A stretch of 64,000 nucleotides of DNA from Eumeta japonica. Its lineage: Eukaryota > Arthropoda > Insecta > Lepidoptera > Psychidae. This document shows, in pieces, positions 1 through 10,648 of this stretch. The translations under genes and the position numbers were made by a program. The notes under the pieces are model-generated. The model worked only from the letters and a program-made list of their open reading frames with translations, was not told where the DNA came from and ran no database searches. The stretch lies in the NCBI GenBank assembly GCA_005406025.1, contig BGZK01000088.1, positions 310,001 through 374,000 of the forward strand. The letters are read 5' to 3'. Position 1 is the first letter of the stretch, and the number at the start of each line of letters is the position of its first letter.

Positions 1-2
1 CT

Positions 3-148
3 TCAATATCGCTTCTGCGGGATTTTATACAATCGTTCGCGGTGTCGACTTCTCTCTTCTTCCGACATACTGCAAGTAGCGAGCTCCTCAAAGAACTGCC
101 GAACTGAGCGATTATCCTCCGGACCGCTATCTACATATGACGATAAAA
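3..148 (-). CDS. Terminal coding exon of an unidentified minus-strand gene (possible BESS-like motif)
   Basis: An acceptor (TTTACACAG, read on the minus strand) ends at 149. It is followed by two bases of a split codon and 47 sense codons in one open frame, ending in TGA at 3-5. The segment is much richer in GC than the DNA beyond 155. The peptide is charged: an acidic start (YVDSGPEDN), then RQFFEELATCSMSEEERSRH and a basic end (LYKIPQKRY). The pattern FFxxLAxxxMSxxxRxxxRxRLYKI resembles the BESS motif found at the C-terminus of MADF/Adf1-type DNA-binding proteins, but it is too short to be sure. Earlier exons must lie to the right of 148 on the minus strand; none was recognised. The gene is therefore interleaved with the plus-strand Osiris gene unless one of the two calls is wrong. 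It could also be a chance open stretch; the good acceptor and codon quality argue against that. Confidence 0.45.
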
Positions 149-170
149 CTGTGTAAACGCAATCGACGAT

Positions 171-268
171 TATTTATCTAATAGATTTAGATAATCTATT
201 ATCTAAATCTATTAGATAAATAATCTAATAGATTTAGATATTAGATCTAATATCTAAATCTATTAGAT
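171..268. repeat. Two adjacent perfect palindromes built on ATCTAATAGATTTAGAT
   Basis: Bases 171-195 and 198-222 are exact reverse complements with a 2-base spacer. Bases 223-268 are a second, 46-bp perfect palindrome made of the same words. The block continues with degenerate copies to about 330. It begins 22 bases upstream (in the minus sense) of the acceptor of the exon at 3-148, so it occupies the usual branch-point side of that intron. Confidence 0.85.
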
Positions 269-330
269 ATTAGATCTAATATTTGCAATATTATATCTAA
301 TATCTAATAGATTTTTGATCTATTGCTTTA

Positions 331-1008
331 GATCTAATTGCAATTGCAGCCGGTAGACGATAATCTGCATATTTATCGATAATCTGTATGACAAATCGTT
401 TGTCAAACAGACGATCGATAAATCTGCGCGAATTGGTATGTACATATTAATCGCTTCGATATATCGTTAGGTGTGTACCTCGCTTAAGCCATCGGTGCAG
501 ATATTTAGAAAAAGAGAGCTAATCACTTAAATGTAATATATGCGATTACCTGGCGTATGGCGAAATCTAAAGCCATTTAGTCATTCTTGCAGTAATTTTT
601 CACGTTAAATTTAACATTTTCATGAATTAATGAATTTTATATAAGACTGTACACCGTTTCCCTCTCTACAACGACTCTCTACAACGTTTCGTAGTCTTCA
701 ACAAATGTACACTTTCTATGCTTCTTTCTCGCGATCTAAACTTTGTTGTATCGATTCTGGTTACCTTTTCGTAATTCATTAGATAAGAAAAGGTAACGAC
801 CCTTGTTTATGAGCTGCATTCGAAAAGCTTCATATCATATCAACAATAGAATATCTTAGTTGAACTTGGCACCAAGATCAACCAGGTCGATATTATATTC
901 ACCCTTACAGTTTTTAGATAATATTTTGATTTGTTACTAGGTATATAATTGCTATACTTAATAACTAAAATAATTTAAAGATAGATAAAAGGATGACTAG
1001 ATAAAAAA
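331..1008. other. AT-rich stretch without recognised genes
   Basis: No open frame or splice-bounded exon stands out on either strand. Presumed intron of the gene ending at 3. Confidence 0.5.
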
Positions 1009-1574
1009 AATGGTTGCCTGTAAAGTCGGTATACGGGCGAAAGTTTTACGTGACAACGACTTTGAGTGGTAAAATCATTTTAATGTGAATATTCATTCGT
1101 ATAGTAGGAAGAAGGATGAAATAATAGTAACAATTTAAAACATTTATTTATACAAAGAATTATATTTAAAACATTAATTTATACAAAGAATCTCGCACTG
1201 AATTTCATATTAACAAAATTTTATTTTTACCTTTACACATACATACTTATTTATATACAAATATAACTACTTTCACATTATCACTACACAATCGTTTTAC
1301 AATTAACTGGCAACGTGTAAACTTGTATGCAGGCGCCTAAGCGAAATAGAAGCGCAAGACATGAACCGGTGTATGCCTATCTCTCTCACTCTCTCTCTCT
1401 CGCTCTGTCTCTCTCGCTCTTAGGCGGGCTAACTGTGCTCGAGTGGAAGGGACGCGTGCCTCTCACTCTCTCTCATTGTGAGCGCATAACGTGAGCGGAG
1501 CGTAACGCAGTTTCTTGAAGTGTCACCCGGCAAACCAATTTATAAGACGTTGTCACGTCAAAAATTGCACATAT
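1009..1574. repeat. Interspersed DNA-type repeat, copy 1 (inverted ends)
   Basis: The copy starts with GTAAAGTCGGTATACGGGCG followed by TTTTACGTGACAACGAC, and ends with GACGTTGTCACGTCAAAA, which is the reverse complement of the start region. The interior has a CTCTCT-rich stretch (1380-1425). A related copy follows at 1607. This looks like a non-autonomous DNA element common in moth genomes; the family name is not assigned. Confidence 0.55.
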
Positions 1575-1606
1575 TTTTTTAAAGAATAAGTATTCTTCAA
1601 AAAAAA

Positions 1607-1985
1607 ATTAGTAGTCTGTAAAGTCGGTTTACGAGCAATAATTTTACGTGATAACGTCATAAGAAAACATTGTTGAAAAATTGTATACATTTATAAATTG
1701 AATTGAATTATTGTCATTTGCCGCAATTGTTGTAATAAATAATGAAAACCACATTAACTTTTCACTTCACTTTATAAACAGTTGACAAAACAGTTCACGT
1801 GTAGGTTGTGTGCGACCGCTGTCTTTCTTCTACTCAAACGCATCGGCCGATGGAGTGGAAAAGGGATGGCTCGTTCCGCGTTCTCGCTCGCACGCTTGGC
1901 TCACGCGGAACGCGACAACGCTTTATCGTGTGTGCCACCGGCGTTCGTCGATTTATAAGACATTATCATGTCAAAATATGTGAAA
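1607..1985. repeat. Interspersed DNA-type repeat, copy 2
   Basis: It has the same left end as copy 1 (CTGTAAAGTCGGTTTACGAG, then TTTTACGTGATAACGTC) and a right end CATTATCATGTCAAAA. The right half contains a GC-rich core (CGTTCCGCGTTCTCGCTCGC...GCGGAACGCGAC) also present at 26650-26700. Its 66-codon open frame (1808-2008) is not considered a gene. Confidence 0.6.
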
Positions 1986-2103
1986 TACATAGAATTTACC
2001 TTTTTTAAATTTTAGATTTTACCTGAACAGACAGATAAAATCATGAGTTACAAAACAAACTGAATAAAAGCATTTTATTCAACGCAAAAGACACAATATT
2101 TTT

Positions 2104-2640
2104 AAGCTATTGCATAGCTTTTATCACGCGCTTTGTGCGCGGCGACAGAATTAAAAACTTCCGTAACGAAAATAAAACCTAACATCCTCCACCCCGCCTA
2201 CCTTGTAGCACGGCCGAGCGTTCGCTTAAAGTGAATATATATGGTACGACTATACGAAGCTCGCACGGATCGAGACGAGCTGCTCCGAAATCGGACGAAT
2301 ACGTAAAGAGATGTTTGTGAGAAAGTATATAGATGTGTAGGTATCTATCATATCTTTATAATGCTACACTCACCGCAGTGCCCCGTAAGTATACATGTAG
2401 GTATATATGTATACATAGGTGTACCTATGTACAAAAGTGAATAGCAGTTGCTGGTGAATAGCTATACGCGTAAAATTTGTGTATAAAGTGTTTTAAATAT
2501 GAATAAACAAAGTGCATTTATTAATGAAAAAAGTGATGAAACAATTGAATTAATTAATGAATCAAAGAAAAAATAATACTGCATAAATAAATAAATAATT
2601 ATAATTGCATAAGTTGATAAAAAATGCTATGCAATAGCTT
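2104..2640. repeat. MITE-like element, copy A (about 537 bp)
   Basis: The terminal inverted repeats AAGCTATTGCATAGC and GCTATGCAATAGCTT are exact reverse complements. The right part (GCATAAGTTGATAAAAAATG...GCTATGC) and left part (CCGTAACG, ACCTAACA, CACCCCGCC) recur in copy B at 5218-5595. Copy A carries about 160 bp more in its middle (2218-2520), which includes a GTAAGT donor-like site at 2385. Confidence 0.7.
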
Positions 2641-4311
2641 TACCGCGGCAGTCCCCGAATGCGACACGTTTTTTTTTTTAATTTTACTTAAATACAGAAT
2701 AATTTTAAACGATTTATAAACGAGCGATATATACACGTATACAGATAAATACGACTAACTTGGGAAAAGTGTTAAACTGTACATGTGATCAGGCGATCGA
2801 TTTAATCAGTATCTTTGACATAATCCAAATTTACAATCTCTGTTGATGATCCAAAAGCAAATCAATAGATATATGAATTCGTACTTAAATAGGTCGTATT
2901 CTTGCCCCATAACGATCCTAAGCAGTGATTGCTTGATTGCAAGTTCGATCGATGTCCAAAACCACTTAATATTGCTAATTAAATCAAAAGTTTTATATTT
3001 GCCTTAATAAAATATTGAATATACCTATAAAATATGAATGATTTAATAGGCGTTTCAATTTATAACAATAAAAAGTTATATACGAAATGTACACAATATT
3101 ATACAATAAAATTACGGGTATAGGATATAACAGTATCGTGATTTAATTTATGTCTCTCGGCAGCGGGAAAACATAATTTTTACATTAACACTGCTTCTGC
3201 CAAAAAAAACATAAAATGTTTGTGGGTAAATTTGTTTCGCAACATCTGTTTTGTTTCTCATGCGCTTTCTGTATCTAGAACATTTTCGTCTAATTTTTCA
3301 TCACTAAAAAATGAAGTGAATTCCATATTCTAAAGTTTATTAAAAACGACATTTGTTGTATTTACAAATTATTTGTAAATACGTATTTGTTATAATGATT
3401 ATAAAAAAATATATTAAACATTTCTACCGCATTTGCAAAATAATAGCTATCTTCACAACAGAACAGACAGATGTCTGTACGGACCGCAAACTATGCCTAG
3501 TCGTAGATAAACTTGAATTTGGATATACAAAGACCCATTTGACTCATATTTGAGTCCGGGGTATAATACATTACGTGACTACCCATCGGTTGTGAGTAAT
3601 TACTGTTGAAGATGTTTTAGGCAAACATATTCCTGTAAGCATTCGAGATGTGACATTTATTACTGTTGAGGTTGTTTTAAGCAAACATATACCTGTAAGG
3701 CTACGAAACTGCTTCTAAGTTGTTTTCCTATTTTTACAATGGCTGATTAAATTTTGTGTTTATACGATTTCTCTAATAAGTAGACAATAAAAAAAAAAAA
3801 TTCTAGTTGTTTTTGTTGGGGTTGCATAAATATACCGATTTTAAGTTTGATTCTTCTTTAAAGAAAACTTTTCTCACTAAGCAAACTTATGTAGTGAACA
3901 GGTTACGTATGCTTTTTCCTGTTTCTTTATAAAGTATAAATTTCAAGTACTCACAAATTGTTCGAAAATAAAACCTATGAGTCTGTAAGTCTAGTAAGGT
4001 TTAGTGAGTTGTAAAAAAGATTTATGAGTAAAATTCCAACAATATGGGTATATTTGAATTACCGAAATTTGTTACTTTTAAAATTTATATTTTATATATA
4101 TATTATATAAAATTGTAATCTATACCGACGATAATAATTTAAAAATATATATTCTGACGTCAATAATTGCAATAATAATAGATTACTCGTGTCTATATAC
4201 GTAATTCGTCGTGCGATACGGTGTGTTGTACAAGTGAAGCTATTTAAAAAAATAGTACGATATTTATAATATTTTCAAAAATTGGTATTTATTTTATTTA
4301 TCAACTTACAG
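2641..4311. other. AT-rich stretch, no recognised gene
   Basis: Only short chance frames were found. The final bases (4291-4311) form the pyrimidine-rich acceptor of the Osiris exon that follows. A local tandem duplication is listed separately. Confidence 0.5.
3598..3703. repeat. Tandem duplication, unit about 61 bp
   Basis: ATTACTGTTGAAGATGTTTT and GCAAACATATTCCTGTAAG recur 61 bases later as ATTACTGTTGAGGTTGTTTT and GCAAACATATACCTGTAAG. Confidence 0.7.
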
Positions 4312-4538
4312 ATCTATCGATAAAGAAGCCGCAGCCAGTGGCGACCGGCAGAGGGCGTAACAAGAACTTAGGGCCGTACTTGGCCGCCGCAGCTATGAAG
4401 TTCGGTCTGATCGGCGCCATGACTTTTAAGGGATTGACCCTACTGGTGGGCAAGGCCTTGATGATATCCAAGATAGCTCTACTTTTGGCAACAATCGTCG
4501 GTCTGAAGAAGCTGTTCTCGCATCAGGTGAAAAACTAA
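4312..4538 (+). CDS. Osiris family (DUF1676) protein, terminal exon
   Basis: An acceptor (TTATCAACTTACAG) precedes two bases of a split codon and 74 sense codons, ending in TAA at 4536-4538. The peptide opens with a basic, glycine-containing linker (KKPQPVATGRGRNKN). A hydrophobic hairpin follows (PYLAAAAMKFGLIGAM, then GLTLLVGKALMISKIALLLA), and then the LKKLF motif. This order of basic linker, small-residue helix, G/A-KAL-xSKIALLL helix and LKKL is the signature of Osiris/DUF1676 proteins, which are insect-specific secretory or endosomal proteins of cuticle-forming cells. The signal peptide and cysteine pair must be on earlier exons, not found here. CAG-GTGAAA at 4524-4532 could act as a donor after SHQ. 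However, the TAA ten bases later and the poly(A) signal at 4613 favour this as the last exon, giving a protein without the usual tail beyond LKKL. Confidence 0.85.
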
Positions 4539-4612
4539 GACATTCTTAAAATGTATGACTCTGATGTGCACTGTCATGCGTTTTACTCTCTGTTATACAT
4601 TGACGAAAAGTC

Positions 4613-4618
4613 AATAAA
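4613..4618 (+). promoter_or_regulatory. Poly(A) signal AATAAA of the plus-strand Osiris gene
   Basis: AATAAA lies 75 bases after the TAA of the Osiris exon, the usual spacing for a short 3' UTR. It supports ending the gene here. Confidence 0.6.
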
Positions 4619-4639
4619 AAATACAACACATGAATCCAA

Positions 4640-5217
4640 AAGCTTATGTCACGAGCGAATATAATCTTTAAAGTTGCATTTGAGAATTTAAATCATATCT
4701 CATACCATAAATATGAAATTCGAATTAAATGTATTATTAAAATTTCAACTTAAAACCAAATCCGTTACTTGAACTCCTTTTAGGTAGTCGTCTAACTTAG
4801 TTTTATACCACACTCAATTTATGTCGAATTAATGCATTCATGCTGCTAGTTTTATGTTCAATAGAAAATTTCACCAAAATAAATAGATCTTTTTAGATTT
4901 ACCGTTGTAGTAACATTTCTATAAAACAGAACAAGATGTTCACATTGACTGCATTTTATTTTTTACAAAATGTAACTTTTTAAGACTTAAACCACCTACC
5001 ATCTCTAATATTATTTTACTTTCTCTACTATCTATTTAAAATATTTCTGAAGCCGGTTTCATTTGAATTCGCATATAAATGCGTCTCTTTAATAATCATA
5101 GAATCATTTAGTGCACATAGAATAAATTACTTTCATAACAACGTAGCGACACAGAGAATATTCGAGCAATACAGTGTGTTTATAGAAACGCGATCACGAC
5201 AGGCGTGTCATATTTTT
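4640..5217. other. AT-rich intergenic sequence
   Basis: Nothing coding was seen. It separates the Osiris 3' end from MITE copy B. Confidence 0.5.
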
Positions 5218-5595
5218 AAGCTATTGCATAGCTTCTATCGTGGGCCTTGAGCGTGGAGACCGAATTTATAAATTCCGTAACGTAAATAACCTAACACCCC
5301 CCACTCCGACCGGCACAGCGGTGATAATTTTTACTTTTGCCATCTATCGATGAATAGCAGAACTTTTGATGACTTTTTTGAAATATCACGCTTTGTCTCT
5401 TTAATTCAGCAACTCGCCTCTAGGTGGCATTGGTTGTATCGGCGTTACTGCGCATGCGTAATCCCCCTCCTCGCCCCGCAATCTGGTGACCCATGCCTGC
5501 TTAGAGTTTCGGTGTTAAGGCACCTCCTTAAAAAATACTGCATAAATAAATAATTATAATTGCATAAGTTGATAAAAAATACTATGCAATAGCTT
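5218..5595. repeat. MITE-like element, copy B (about 378 bp)
   Basis: It has the same 5' and 3' ends as the element at 2104-2640 (AAGCTATTGCATAGCTTC ... CTATGCAATAGCTTTACCG). The flanking CGGCAGTCCCCGA and poly-T beyond the right end are also shared, so the repeat unit may extend to about 5637. The short frame at 5350-5553 lies inside it and is not a gene. Confidence 0.7.
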
Positions 5596-5639
5596 TACCG
5601 CGGCAGTCCCCGAGTGACACACGTGTTTTTTTTTTTTAT

Positions 5640-5935
5640 TAAAACGTTGTCCCAAAATATTTCCAACACCACATTCCGGATCTTTCCAATAATGGAAAAG
5701 AGTCGCATGAAAACCTCAAACGGCCGGTGAAACGAACATCGCCGGAGTTCGTTCGAGAAATAATCGAATAGAATCGCTAAAGGGCGCGACTCGAAAAGAC
5801 GATTGCGAAGTTCGGCCGAGCTGCGGCAACTTTTCTATTTAACCTTCGGAAATATCCGAAGGATGAAGCGACCGTTTATTGGCACGGCGAAGTGGAATCA
5901 CAATTACAAAGTCCACAGAGTTTTGCAATAATGAA
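5640..5935. other. GC-rich non-repetitive segment without a clear frame
   Basis: This segment is locally rich in CG dinucleotides (for example GGCGCGACTCGAAAAGACG, CGGCCGAGCTGCGGC), but stops occur in all frames and no splice-bounded exon is visible. It may be a conserved noncoding or regulatory element. Confidence 0.3.
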
Positions 5936-6016
5936 GATACGAATACAGAGACGGTTGAAAAATAGCCTTTTTTTTTCTATTTGAAATCGAACTTTACCTA
6001 GGGATTGGTGTATATT

Positions 6017-6060
6017 TGAAACTAGCCGTTGGCCGAGACTTCGTTCGCGTGGTGGTTACC
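6017..6060. repeat. LINE/SINE 3'-end remnant with CTAGCCGTTGGCCGAGACTT core
   Basis: The word (C)TAGC-TTGCCCGCGGCTTCGTCCGCGTGG is a recurrent 3' end of short lepidopteran retroposons. Here it reads CTAGCCGTTGGCCGAGACTT then CGTTCGCGTGG. Other remnants in this window are near 8845, 28345, 30290, 47465, 56340 and 62175. Confidence 0.5.
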
Positions 6061-7380
6061 AAATATGACGACGATGTATTTCATCAACAATAGAAAATCT
6101 CAGATACCATGTCATGAAGTCTTCTTGAAATCCACAATGTTTATAGCGAGATTTCATCTTTTTCATGAACTTTATAGTTGTAAAAAAATGAGAAATAGTT
6201 ATAAATAAATTAAAAATATACTTTTACAACCACATTACAATAAAGATAATGAATTAAAACTTGTATAATCAGTTGAATATTTGTATTGGTATTGCAATAT
6301 TTAAATAAAGGACGTGATTAAGGAGAGCGTATATTAAATTTGCTACGAAACGAAAAAGCCTCGTCATAATTTCTTCCGATTAATTTCATCATAGCCGGCT
6401 TCTGCTTTATATATATTTTATTCTGTAATTTTATTTTATTCCTATTAATTTCGTCATAACTATAATATATTCCGGATATTAGGAAATAAATCGGAATAGA
6501 ATCAAATTAAAATTAAATTTGGTGCGTGTATTATGTACGCGTGAGAAGTTATACTTCTTTGGCATCATTAAAAAATAGTTTTTGATTGCGTGCAAATAAT
6601 TAATTACAATAAAATAATAGAAGGACTGGAAAAGGATAGTCAATACAGTCAATAAAGTTCAGTTTCAATTTTAAAGATAAAATAAATAAATATTTATTTT
6701 CTTACATTTAGTGTAACATAAATTCTCTCATTATTCGAATGTTATTTTTAAATTATGTCCGCTGCCATAGCATCGTCCGGCAATGGCTGAATAGGAACTT
6801 TAGTTAACAGAGGCTTATGATAACTAAAATATGATATGAATTTCCAATTTTTCGAATTTGGAGGGGGTAGCTTCAACCTGTTAATTTTGTGTTACACGCA
6901 CCTTAAAATTGTACTCTCATCATTTTTTCATAACGCGCCTTTAGAAGTATAACTTTAATAAATAAAATAGATGCATTTAACAATAAATTTAAAAGTAGAT
7001 TCTTAGCATAGCAACTGAATAGAAAAAAATAAAATAACAAGAAGTGAGCCCATTATTAGAAGGCTCGTGAAAGCTTTTTTCATGCGTTAGATACATACGT
7101 CCTGACTGAACTTTTATCGCCATTCTAATTTTTGCATGTGGTTAGGAGACACAAGGAAATGTAACTGATATGTATCCCATCTGGCAAATACTAACTAAGT
7201 GTAATAAAGAAAGTAATAATAGTATAGAGAAAAATGAGTGCGTGTGTGTACCGGGGTTAGAACTAATAAAACTTCAATTAGACTACATGTTATATTTTTA
7301 ATGAGGATCAAGGATCATGCTTGGCTACAATGATTTTCTGCTTATTAAAGTTTATTAGATAAATAATCACAACATTAATA
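6061..7380. other. AT-rich stretch, no recognised gene
   Basis: No exon-like segment was seen on either strand. Confidence 0.5.
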
Positions 7381-7407
7381 TATATTTATATATATATATA
7401 TATATAG
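7381..7407. repeat. (TA)n microsatellite
   Basis: About 13 TA units, slightly interrupted. Confidence 0.85.
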
Positions 7408-7476
7408 ATATACATACTTACATAAACAATAAAACACTAAAAGTCTCTTCCTCTATCTGCTTTTAAGCGATCATTA

Positions 7477-7600
7477 AACAAAAAGTCACTTTTAAAATAA
7501 AATTTGCGTTCCAAGTCCTCCTTTTCATGGGTTTTAGCCCCGACAACCTTTAAAAGGATGACGTGGAACGCAAATTTTACTTTATAAGTGACTTTTTGTT
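7477..7600. repeat. Foldback element with 37-bp arms
   Basis: Arms 7477-7513 and 7564-7600 are reverse complements at 35 of 37 positions. The inner sequence also pairs (GTCCTCCTTT with AAAGGATGAC), giving a nearly continuous hairpin of about 48 bp. No second copy was recognised in the window. Confidence 0.8.
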
Positions 7601-8837
7601 GAAAGTCAGTTTAAAAGGAGACGGTGGTTGAGGCTCCAAAAGACAGTAAACACAACTGTACATTAAACACGTAGTGCGCACACGTTTAGAACACTCACCT
7701 GGGACTCGTGAGTGAGGATATAACCGAAATAGCTCTGTCTCGCTTTAAGTGTACCTCTCTCGCTCTATTTAATAGCTCACGACAGTAAAATGTTGCTGAA
7801 AGTGCGCGCGCGCATTACCTGACACTAAATAAACTTTGCGAATTTTCACTGGATAAAAAGTTCTAATGCGCAAAGAAACCATCAAAGCTTGTCCGTCCGT
7901 CCCGGCGATTTGCAGTTCAAATGAATTCTCATTACGGCGGCCGTCCGCTCGCCGGGAGAAGGTCTTAATACCGCCATAAGTCTATCCGAATTCGTTTCCC
8001 TGGAACCTTTCCCGCCCTTAAACATTTAATCATTTTCATTCTAGTAAAATTAGGCCCTTTAAAACCTTATGCCGCTAGAATTCAGTGAACAATATATAAT
8101 CCCGTGAGCGCTTTTACTTAGTCGCAGGAATGTTTGAAGTATTGATGTTCATGTATTTATGTAGGCCGTAAGAGAAGAAAATACCGATGTGGACTCGTGA
8201 ATTATTAGTATTTTTAAATTCAGATATTTTATTACTTATGTAAGTTTAGATTTTTTTTTCATGAAAACAATTACGAGTTAAATTAAAATAAACCGACGGC
8301 GTATAGAAGTAACTCTATGATACAATTTCGAGCTCAAAATGATATTTCATTTCATATTATTCTAGATGTTAAAAGTAATTACATAATAATTTAACTAGAT
8401 TACACGGTAAATATTTTTAGTAATAGGAACCGTAAAATCCTTTGTTTAAAAAAAATACAACTTATCAGTAATAGTGCTTCAACAAACGACATGTTTTACA
8501 CTAAGTGCACAGCTAATGCAAAATTAAACATAACATTTTATAAACAAAATAAGGCAAAGGAGAGTCACCTTGCAGCTTTTAAGTGCTTCACGCGCTGCAT
8601 TAAAAATGTGTGAACAAACGAACGTCATTAAGCGAAATTATGTTAATTGAGCCTGCGAAACCCAGCAGCGCATTATGCAAAGTAGCCCCTCGATCTAACC
8701 GGCTAGTGTGTTGTTATAATGTAGTTTAACGTTAAAATTTAAATTAATTAATCCGTTTCGAATGAGCTGTTAATTAGCGGTAGTAGAATACGGCTACCAT
8801 TTGTGTGATGAAGAATCTGGTACGGAAATAAACTAAC
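7601..8837. other. No recognised gene; GC-richer at 7620-8010
   Basis: A strong donor-like sequence (minus-strand CCCAG-GTGAGTGTTC) is at 7693-7699. The upstream minus frame is open for only about 22 codons (…SYFGYILTHESQ), which is not enough to call an exon. Confidence 0.4.
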
Positions 8838-9165
8838 TATAGCATCCGGCTTCGTCCACGTGCATTTAGAATCGAAATCGCTCTTGTATATATCATATCG
8901 ATTCTGTCCTGTAACTGGATCTAATCCGAGTTTTGATTATGATTTCGGTCCGATTGCGATCTTGGGAGTGGATTTTGTCCCCGCTCCTATAAAATCCTTA
9001 TCATATCCCGAATTCGTACTCGATCTCAGCCCCGCTTCTGATTCTGGTTCCGATTTTAATTTCAAGTCGTATTTTTATTTCAATTCCAATTTACCTCTAG
9101 TTTCTATCTCCATTTTGATATCGATCTTAAATTGCATCAATGAAAGGAAAATCCTATTTGCTTTT
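8838..9165. repeat. Retroposon remnant: GGCTTCGTCCACGTG end plus degenerate GATTCCG array
   Basis: It begins with ATCCGGCTTCGTCCACGTG, then about 250 bp of loosely repeated hexamer-like words (TCCGATTTTGAT, CCGATTGCGATC, CCCGCTCCT). The 102-codon open frame here is rich in S, D, F and P only because of that repeat, and is not a gene. Confidence 0.5.
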
Positions 9166-10181
9166 TGAAATAAATTTTTCTATTCCACGTTTACTCAAAA
9201 AAGACATTTTAACCCATTTTCTTTTACAGTGGGGTTGATTTCAATGAAATATGAAAAAAAGTCGTAAAATGTATTAATTGAATAAATTTTAACCTCCATT
9301 TAAATTATATTAATAATGAATTATTCGATACAAACTGTTTGCCTGTTTCCACCATTAGAAGCATTTTATTTTGTAAGTGCTGTACTAGTATTACTATTTA
9401 AAATTAACTTCTATTACTTTCTCGCTAGTAATTACATTAAAAAACTTTATTCTTGCATATTTTTTACCTCCATTGCTGTGTCATAGCTTTTACGGTCAGA
9501 CTGCAGCTTTAAATTTCAAACTGGACACCTTGTACCGGCTTAGTGCTGATCGAAAACTCCTAATGATTGTTGTCACATCAGCAGCACATCCGATGCCAAC
9601 AGTTTGACGTGCTTTCCAACTCATTGAGCAAATGACTCCTACTTTAAAATACAAACTCATTGGTCAATCCATTCAAGCTCAGTTTTCAAACGCTGAACAG
9701 TTAATATCTTCTAGTTGGAAGGCATTAACCACTTGGTCGCATTGAGGCATTTTGTTTTTGAAAATGGCGAAAAACATGTATTTTTATATTTAGTTGAAAT
9801 ATTCTAAACGATATAAATAAGGTGATTTACACTAGAATTTACATTTATACTCTCATCAAAATAAGAATATTTTTATCTGAAAAATACTTCTATTTTTAAC
9901 CCTTTTGAGGTATGATTTTCCAGAAACGCTAAAATACGATCTAATAATATTTTAACCTATTTTTAAATTCGTCCAATTCGGTAAAAATAAAATTATTTTA
10001 GCTATTTAACTCTTTTTGTGGTTGAAATTCAAATAACGTGTTTCTTCATATATCCAGAAGCAAAAATATCAGTTTTTATCCTTCTGATATTAAAAACTTT
10101 TGGAATTTCATACAAACATGTGATACAAATAAATAAATGTCCCACACAATCCCTTAATAATATAATAAAGGATAAATTTTT

Positions 10182-10211
10182 GTTGAAAAGGTTTTCAAAA
10201 ACCTTTTCAAC
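10182..10211. repeat. Short inverted repeat, 13-bp arms, 4-base loop
   Basis: GTTGAAAAGGTTT and AAACCTTTTCAAC are exact reverse complements. Confidence 0.75.
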
Positions 10212-10594
10212 GAACGAATAGGTACTGTTATCCAAATTTTCTACAGTTAATTTCAAAGGCTTCGTCTCGAAAATAACGTATCAGTTACGACAGGTCTTCT
10301 CAGAGTTATAGCCTCACATGCGCTTATAAGACTTCCAAGAGGTCTACCAACCCTCCGTAGAGGGGGAAAGATGGCAAACAGACAGCGCAGGCGCCCACCG
10401 CATATTCAGAGAAACTTTCGAAAGATCGGTGCTTGGTAACAGAATGCTATATATTTCTTACAAACTATTTCCTACAAGCCTATTCACGTTAATCTTCTTT
10501 AGATATATCGGGGAAAAATTTAGTACGCCATTGAGAAAAAGTCACATTAAGCCATTACGTTGTCTCGTCGCGTCTGCACCTGACGGTAAAACGT

Positions 10595-10648
10595 ACTCAT
10601 ACCCACACATGTGTAGCAGTGACCTGCTACACATGTGTGGGTATGAGT
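10595..10648. repeat. Perfect inverted repeat, 25-bp arms, 4-base loop
   Basis: The arm beginning ACTCATACCCACACATG (10595-10619) is exactly complementary to 10624-10648; the loop is TGAC. Confidence 0.85.

Noticed and set aside
4524..4532. CAG-GTGAAA as a functional donor in the plus-strand Osiris exon
   Set aside because: Possible but weak. TAA follows within ten bases, a poly(A) signal lies 75 bases on, and no phase-0 exon with an Osiris-like tail was found downstream.
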